A stretch of 50,140 bases of DNA from Clostridiales bacterium (GTDB taxonomy: Bacteria > Bacillota > Clostridia > Oscillospirales > Acutalibacteraceae): NCBI GenBank assembly GCA_024693205.1, contig JAILLJ010000025.1, forward strand, positions 1 through 50,140. The letters run 5' to 3'. The notes beneath the pieces are model-generated. The model was given only the letters and a program-made list of their open reading frames with translations, was not told where the DNA came from and ran no database searches. Below, piece by piece: positions 45,730 through 50,140 of this stretch; positions within the stretch are counted from its first letter, which is position 1, and every line of letters begins with the position of its first letter. A program made the translations under genes and the position numbers.

Positions 45730-46301
45730 CAGTTTACACCTCCCGTTTTAACGCCGAAAAGCTCAATGGCAATATTGATGCTCTCCGCGACGGCCTTTGA
45801 GGTTATCGTAGCGCCTGTCAGCGCGTCGATCCCGTTTTCGACCGTATGTCCCGCCTTTGAGACTCCTATTACTCCCGTCTTGCCGATGAACTGACTGCGG
45901 AAGCTGTCCTTCTTGGCGTTCATTCCGAGGCCGGGCGTTTCGTTGAGATTCAGCGGAGCTACGCCCGTCACAGAGCCGTCCGGGCCGATACCGGTCATAA
46001 CGGTAACGTCGCCCTTATATCCCTTTGACGAGGTCTTGAAGACGTATCCCACGATCTCGTCGTTGTCGTTTATGCCCTCGTAGCAGATATATTCCTTGCC
46101 GTTATATTTCAGCGTTTCGGCTTCTCCGAAAAACTTCGCGTCGGGGAGCACCTCGCTGCACGAATCCGCTTCGGCCTTTTCGTCGCTCGCCTTTATCTTA
46201 GGCGCTGTGACCTTGTTTGTAAGAGCGAGAAGAGCTGTCGCGACGAGACAGATCGCAAAAAGTATCAGCGCAGGCTTGACTATTTCTTTAAAGCTTTTCA
46301 T
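45729..46301 (-). CDS. rnfG: Rnf complex subunit RnfG (covalent FMN)
   Basis: A 190-residue subunit with one N-terminal helix and an extracytoplasmic FMN-binding domain. LTGATITSKAV near the C-terminus is the S/TGAT motif whose last Thr carries the phosphoester-linked FMN. GVAPLNLNETPGLGMNAK is another family block. It overlaps rnfD by one base (TAATG) and rnfE by one base (TGATG). Confidence 0.96.
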   Translation of the reverse strand: MKSFKEIVKPALILFAICLVATALLALTNKVTAPKIKASDEKAEADSCSEVLPDAKFFGEAETLKYNGKEYICYEGINDNDEIVGYVFKTSSKGYKGDVTVMTGIGPDGSVTGVAPLNLNETPGLGMNAKKDSFRSQFIGKTGVIGVSKAGHTVENGIDALTGATITSKAVAESINIAIELFGVKTGGVN

Positions 46302-47311
46302 TACGCTGTCGCCTCCTTTTCATCGGAAGCTTTTTTATGCTTCTTTTCCTTTACCGTGCCGAAGGGTCGAGGGGTGGTTAGCCTGTCGATATGGGGCACG
46401 AGGATGTTCATTATTATGATCGAGAACGACACGCCCTCCGCGCTGTTGCCGAAAAGTCTTATGACGGAGGTTATGACGCCGCATCCTATTGCAAAGATGA
46501 TCTTGCCCTTAAAGCTTATCGGCGAGGTCGCGTAATCGGTCGCCATGAATATCGAGCCTAAAAGAAGTCCGCCGCCGAGGATCTGACAGAGCATGAACAT
46601 TACGGCGTTTTCATTTTTTACGGCTCCGTAAACAAGCATTATCGCTGCCGTCGTCCCGACGTAGAAGAGCGGGATAACGGGGGAAATGACTCTTCTTATT
46701 ACGAGATAGACGCCGCCCAATATAAGAGTAACGGCGCAGACTTCGCCGAGAGATCCGGATTTTGCTAAAAGCATATCGCGTATCGCCGGTATCTCTCCTC
46801 CGCTTTTGAGCGCGGCGAGGGGGGTCGCGGAGGTTATCGCGTCGATCGTCTCGTTTTTCCAGGCGAACGCGTTGGGGAACGAAGCCGTCATTGCCGTCGG
46901 GAACGAGACCATCAGGATTATCCTTGCCGCGATAGCGGGATTAACGAAATTCTGACCTATGCCGCCGAACATCTGCTTGACAACTACTATGGCGACGAGC
47001 GAGCCGAATGCCGCCATCCAGAGCGGTATCGTCGAGGGCAGGTTGAACGCTAAAATTATTCCCGTGACGACAGCGCTGAGATCGCCGATCGTGTTGCGGC
47101 GTTTCATGACAAGTCTCGATATGTATTCGGAAATGACGCATGTTCCGACCGTAACGCCGGTCACGGCCAAAGCCCTGTAGCCGAATATAAATACCGCCGC
47201 GACGAGGGAGGGGATAAGCGCTACGATAACGTCGAGCATGATGGCCGTCGTCGTCTTGGGGCTTTTTATATGGGGCGACAGGCTGGCGGTAAGCATTTTT
47301 TTATCACTCAT
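46301..47311 (-). CDS. rnfD: Rnf complex subunit RnfD (covalent FMN)
   Basis: A 336-residue polytopic subunit of the NqrB/RnfD family. SPHIKSPKTTTAIMLDVIVA is the N-terminal signature; ITSATPLAALKSGG holds the flavin-attachment threonine (SATP type). FGGIGQNFVNPAIAARI is also conserved. With RnfG it forms the quinone-free flavin relay thought to drive Na+ or H+ export. Its ATG overlaps the rnfC TGA as ATGA. Confidence 0.96.
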   Translation of the reverse strand: MSDKKMLTASLSPHIKSPKTTTAIMLDVIVALIPSLVAAVFIFGYRALAVTGVTVGTCVISEYISRLVMKRRNTIGDLSAVVTGIILAFNLPSTIPLWMAAFGSLVAIVVVKQMFGGIGQNFVNPAIAARIILMVSFPTAMTASFPNAFAWKNETIDAITSATPLAALKSGGEIPAIRDMLLAKSGSLGEVCAVTLILGGVYLVIRRVISPVIPLFYVGTTAAIMLVYGAVKNENAVMFMLCQILGGGLLLGSIFMATDYATSPISFKGKIIFAIGCGVITSVIRLFGNSAEGVSFSIIIMNILVPHIDRLTTPRPFGTVKEKKHKKASDEKEATA

Positions 47312-48651
47312 TTTTTATCACCGGCTTCCTTGATTACTTTTTTTGCGAGCCGCATCACCTGAACGAGCGGCTTGCCCGCGGGGCATGAGTATGCGCAGGA
47401 GCCGCACTCCATACAGACCATGGCTCCCGCCTTTTTGAGTGCCTCGACGTCCTTTATCTTTTCATATCTTTCGATGGCGGTGGGCTGGAGACTGAACGGA
47501 CAAGCGGCGGCGCATTTCCCGCAGTGTATGCATTCCGTTTCGTTCTTCAGCTTTTCCTTTTCGGAAAAGACGAGGATGGCGTTGTTTTGTTTTAATATCG
47601 GAAGATCGGTATCGGTCACGGCGAGTCCCATCATCGGGCCGCCCGTGATTATTTTATAAGGCTCCTCGGAGAATCCGCCGCAAAAGTCGATTATCTCTCC
47701 GATGCTGATGCCGATAGGAACTCTCACGTTTTTAGGCTCCTTAACGGCGGAGCCGTCGACTGTCAGCGAGCGGCTGACGAGCGGCTTGCCCGTCTTTAAA
47801 TATCTCGCGATAAACGCTACGGAGCCGACGTTCATAACGATACATCCGACGTCGGACGGAAGCTTTCCGGGCGGCACCTGCCTGCCCGTTGCGGACTGTA
47901 TCATGATCTTTTCCGCGCCCTGAGGATATCTTGACGAAAGAGGCATGACGCGAATTTCGTCCTTGCCCTCGTCCTCCTGCGCCGCTATAGCGGAGAGTAT
48001 CTTTATCGCCTCGGGCTTGTTGTTTTCGACGGCGATAACGACGTTTGGTATTTCCAAAAGCTCCTTGATGGTTTTTATGCTCGACAGGATATCCCAGGAG
48101 TTTTCGAGGCACTCGCGGTAATCGACCGTTATATACGGCTCGCATTCGGCGGCGTTGACGATAAGAGTATCTATCTTTCCCTTCGGCACGTTCAATTTAA
48201 CGTGCGTCGGGAATCCCGCTCCGCCGAGACCGACGAGACCGGAATCGCGAACGGCCTTTATGAGATCCTCGCGCGTCTCGACCGTGGGAGGCTTGACGCC
48301 GTCGTAAAGACGCATCTCGCCGTCCGATTCTATCGTGACGGCCTTTGAGATATTTCCGTTGGGAAGGGGGATGTCTCCGACCGCTTTGACAACGCCGGAA
48401 ACAGAAGCGTGTATCGGCGCGCTGACGTAGGCCGTTGAATCGCCCACGAGCTGGCCGACGGCTACCGTATCTCCGACATTGACGCACGGGACGCACGGGG
48501 CGCCGATATGCATCTGCATGGGAATTACGACCTTTTGGGGCGTCGGTATTCTGACCGATTCGATCTCGGCGGTGTTTTTGCTGTGTGAAACATGCACTCC
48601 GCCGCGGACCTTCTTAACGACCTTTACCATGCCCGCTGAAAGCTTGCTCAT
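47308..48651 (-). CDS. rnfC: Rnf complex subunit RnfC (NADH-binding)
   Basis: A 447-residue soluble subunit. It has the RGGVHVSHSKNTAE start, an NADH/FMN-binding region (GLVGLGGAGFPTHVKLN; NAAECEPYITVDYRE) and two C-terminal [4Fe-4S] motifs (CIHCGKCAAACPF; CMECGSCAYSCPAG). Its N-terminal ~15 residues before RGGVH are longer and more basic than usual. I chose ATG 48651 (MSKLSAGM), with AGGAG 12 bases upstream; ATG 48663 lies one base from that site and would add MKNR. RnfC exchanges electrons with NAD. First gene of the operon. Confidence 0.95.
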   Translation of the reverse strand: MSKLSAGMVKVVKKVRGGVHVSHSKNTAEIESVRIPTPQKVVIPMQMHIGAPCVPCVNVGDTVAVGQLVGDSTAYVSAPIHASVSGVVKAVGDIPLPNGNISKAVTIESDGEMRLYDGVKPPTVETREDLIKAVRDSGLVGLGGAGFPTHVKLNVPKGKIDTLIVNAAECEPYITVDYRECLENSWDILSSIKTIKELLEIPNVVIAVENNKPEAIKILSAIAAQEDEGKDEIRVMPLSSRYPQGAEKIMIQSATGRQVPPGKLPSDVGCIVMNVGSVAFIARYLKTGKPLVSRSLTVDGSAVKEPKNVRVPIGISIGEIIDFCGGFSEEPYKIITGGPMMGLAVTDTDLPILKQNNAILVFSEKEKLKNETECIHCGKCAAACPFSLQPTAIERYEKIKDVEALKKAGAMVCMECGSCAYSCPAGKPLVQVMRLAKKVIKEAGDKK

Positions 48652-48709
48652 CCGATTTTTCATCTCCTATGGATATAAAATTCCATCATATTTCAAACTA
48701 TTAACATAC

Positions 48710-48738
48710 ATTATATAACACCTCCGAAAAATATTCAA
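48710..48738 (-). promoter_or_regulatory. Sigma-A promoter of the rnf operon
   Basis: Minus-strand TTGAAT (48738-48733), 17 bases, TATAAT (48715-48710), about 60 bases before rnfC. A GGAGGTG string within the spacer (near 48720) is not used as a ribosome site. Confidence 0.85.
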
Positions 48739-48826
48739 GCATTAAAATACTCCCTACGAAAAAAATGTGAGACGAAAAATATGTCGGCAATAAAAAAATA
48801 TCGTCGATCGGCGGCGCTCTGACCTA

Positions 48827-48855
48827 TTGCAAATTGTTTTAGGATATGATAAAAT
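48827..48855 (+). promoter_or_regulatory. Extended -10 promoter for the ChbG-like gene
   Basis: TTGCAA (48827-48832), 17 bases, TAAAAT (48850-48855) with TGA before the -10 box. The start codon is about 30 bases downstream. Confidence 0.82.
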
Positions 48856-48884
48856 TATTTTACTTTTTTGAAAGGGTGCAATTT

Positions 48885-49775
48885 ATGGATAAATATTTAA
48901 TAATCAACGCCGATGATTTCGGCATGTGTCACGCGCAAAACCTCGCGATAATGGATCTTCTTAAAAAGGGATGCATAACCTCGTCGACGATCATGGCTCC
49001 CTGCGGCTGGGCATACGAAGCAGTCAAGTTTGCCGCCGAAAATCCGTCTCTCGCTATAGGAGTTCACTGGACTCTTACGAGCGAATGGGGAACATACCGC
49101 TGGTCGCCCGTCAACAGCGCCAACAAATCTCTCTGTGACGAAACGGGATTTATGTGGCATGAGAGCGATCAGGTCGAGGACGAGGTCGACGGCGACGAGG
49201 TCGAAAACGAACTCAGGGCACAGATCGAGAAGCTTAAGCTCATGGGCCTCGATCCCTCCCACGTCGACAACCACATGGGCTCGGTCTACGGCATTCAAAA
49301 GGGCAGATTGGAGCTTCTCAATATCGCCATAGACGTCGCCGGAGAATACGGACTTCCGTTCCGCTTCCCGTCAAAGATATCTGCGGCACAGATGGACAAC
49401 GACATGCTCGACATCAATATCGACAAGAATTTTGTCGCTTCACTCATCGGAAAATTTACCGAATACGCCACGGAAAAGGGCGTTGCGATGCCGGATTATC
49501 TTATCCCCAACGATTGGAACGGACCACAAAGAGACAGCTACGAAAACTTTAAGGAATATATGTACGAGCTTTACAGGTCGTTCCCCGAGGGCGTGACCGA
49601 GACATACGTCCATCCCGCCGTCGAGAGCGACGAGCTTAAGGCGATCACCGGAAACTGGCAGAGACGCGTTTGGGAATACCGCCTCATGGGCGACCCGGCG
49701 ACGAAGCAGCATATCGCTTCGTGCGGTATAAAGCTCATCAATTACCGCGATCTTAAAAAGATGAAGCTGGGATGA
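48885..49775 (+). CDS. ChbG/YdjC-family carbohydrate deacetylase
   Basis: A 296-residue YdjC-fold protein. IINADDFGMCHAQNLAI carries the metal-binding DD and the His loop, IGVHWTLTSEWG the second ligand region, and DPSHVDNHMGSVYG (HxxxH) the third. ChbG deacetylates chitooligosaccharides (chitobiose) in E. coli; the substrate here is not certain. No PTS or chitin genes are nearby. ATG at 48885 has AAAGGG about 9 bases before it. Monocistronic: own promoter upstream and bidirectional terminator downstream. Confidence 0.9.
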   Translation: MDKYLIINADDFGMCHAQNLAIMDLLKKGCITSSTIMAPCGWAYEAVKFAAENPSLAIGVHWTLTSEWGTYRWSPVNSANKSLCDETGFMWHESDQVEDEVDGDEVENELRAQIEKLKLMGLDPSHVDNHMGSVYGIQKGRLELLNIAIDVAGEYGLPFRFPSKISAAQMDNDMLDINIDKNFVASLIGKFTEYATEKGVAMPDYLIPNDWNGPQRDSYENFKEYMYELYRSFPEGVTETYVHPAVESDELKAITGNWQRRVWEYRLMGDPATKQHIASCGIKLINYRDLKKMKLG

Positions 49776-49822
49776 TTAAAAATTAAGAATTAAGATTTTT
49801 GATCGGTGAAGACCGAAAAAAT

Positions 49823-49860
49823 AACAGCTGTCGCAGGATTTTGTCCCCGACAGCTGTTTT
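49823..49860. terminator. Bidirectional intrinsic terminator
   Basis: Stem AACAGCTGTCG (49823-49833) with CGACAGCTGTT (49848-49858), 14-base loop, TTTT on the plus side and an A-rich stretch on the other side that gives a T run on the minus strand. It serves both the plus ChbG-like gene and the minus MntP-like gene. Confidence 0.85.
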
Positions 49861-49884
49861 GTGTTCGATTATTTTTTTTACGCT

Positions 49885-50140
49885 TTAAGCGATTATGCCT
49901 TTGACAAACATCTCTATGCCTATGGCGATCAATATGATACCGCCGAGAATCTCCGCCTTGCTCCGCTTGTTGCCGAAATTCCTGTCTGAATATATTCCGA
50001 CGCCGAACACAGCAGTCTCCGACTCAGGCTGTTTTCTGACGCTTTCGACTATCATTTTGATGCCGATATACAAAAGCAGCGCTAAAGCGATATACGCCTG
50101 CGGCGTGCGATATATCCCTTCGGGATGCGATATGTTTTGC
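49885..50140 (-). CDS. MntP-like manganese efflux protein, N-terminus cut by window edge, with internal gap
   Basis: About 85 residues are visible, cut by the right edge. Reading in from the edge: a helix with YIALALLLYIGIKMIVES (third-helix region of MntP) then a polar stretch KQPESE, then VFGVGIYSDRNFGNKRSKAEILGG and a last helix GIILIAIGIEMFVKG, matching the C-terminal KAEILGGxxLIxIG block of MntP. The usual segment between them, with the ATSIDALAVG helix, is absent: about 45-60 residues are missing in frame. It may be a decayed paralog or a short variant. Confidence 0.65.
   Translation of the reverse strand, partial: QNISHPEGIYRTPQAYIALALLLYIGIKMIVESVRKQPESETAVFGVGIYSDRNFGNKRSKAEILGGIILIAIGIEMFVKGIIA

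Overview
The window looks like a chromosome segment of an anaerobic, low-to-moderate GC Firmicute of class Clostridia, probably a gut-type uncultured lineage. Support: very regular AAAGGAGG ribosome binding sites, sigma-A promoters with 16-17 base spacers, a complete rnfCDGEAB operon, the ACT/DUF711 pair, PgcA-type phosphoglucomutase, DegV, MreBCD-MinD and DUF5058 families. Genes are dense and nearly all are chromosomal housekeeping or metabolic genes. I see no prophage, transposase, CRISPR array, tRNA or rRNA.

Layout. 1-3.7 kb (minus): an iron-sulfur flavoenzyme of the old yellow enzyme/2,4-dienoyl-CoA reductase type, cut by the left edge, preceded by an exporter-type ABC half-transporter. 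3.8-10.8 kb (plus): comM/yifB, a GH106-like cytoplasmic hydrolase, phosphoglucomutase, an 81-residue membrane microprotein with an LPPTG-like tail, and an acyltransferase-3 protein, ended by a strong terminator. 10.9-13.0 kb (minus): an unrecognised propeller-like protein and DegV. 13.2-23.5 kb (plus): gltX-glnS, a structured intergenic repeat, a membrane protein and a lipoprotein, then the cell-shape cluster mreB-mreC-mreD-PBP2-minD. 23.5-25.2 kb (minus): PHP phosphatase and ispE. 25.3-28.2 kb (plus): ACT-DUF711 pair and alanine racemase. 28.3-28.4 kb: a candidate small RNA with a CCUCCU (anti-Shine-Dalgarno) segment and a terminator. 28.5-29.0 kb (minus): a GNAT acetyltransferase. 29.1-34.9 kb (plus): secreted phosphoesterase, PAP2 phosphatase and fucU-sugar kinase-fucI, then a second copy of the structured repeat and a terminator. 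35.0-42.1 kb (plus): a DUF5058 membrane-protein pair, a glycerophosphodiesterase-like protein lacking catalytic residues, topoisomerase III, a peptide-type binding lipoprotein and VanZ. 42.0-48.7 kb (minus): a GT-C-like membrane protein and the six-gene Rnf operon. 48.8-49.8 kb (plus): a ChbG/YdjC deacetylase. 49.9 kb to the right edge (minus): an MntP-like protein with an apparent internal deletion.

Themes. Energy metabolism is anaerobic: Rnf couples ferredoxin:NAD oxidoreduction to ion pumping. The wall and elongation machinery (MreBCD, PBP2, alanine racemase, IspE for isoprenoid precursors) is spread over neighbouring operons. Sugar use is represented by L-fucose isomerisation and phosphorylation, a GH106-like hydrolase, a ChbG-type deacetylase and phosphoglucomutase.

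The most interesting unexplained signals are: (1) a roughly 155-165 base element present twice (after glnS and after fucI) whose unpaired blocks are conserved while two stems change sequence but keep pairing, which suggests a structured RNA; (2) the candidate small RNA at 28.3 kb; (3) the LPPTG microprotein; (4) PBP2 opening in the same frame as mreD with no conventional start for its expected N-terminus; and (5) degenerate GDPD and MntP paralogs. All calls come from reading the sequence; no database search was run.
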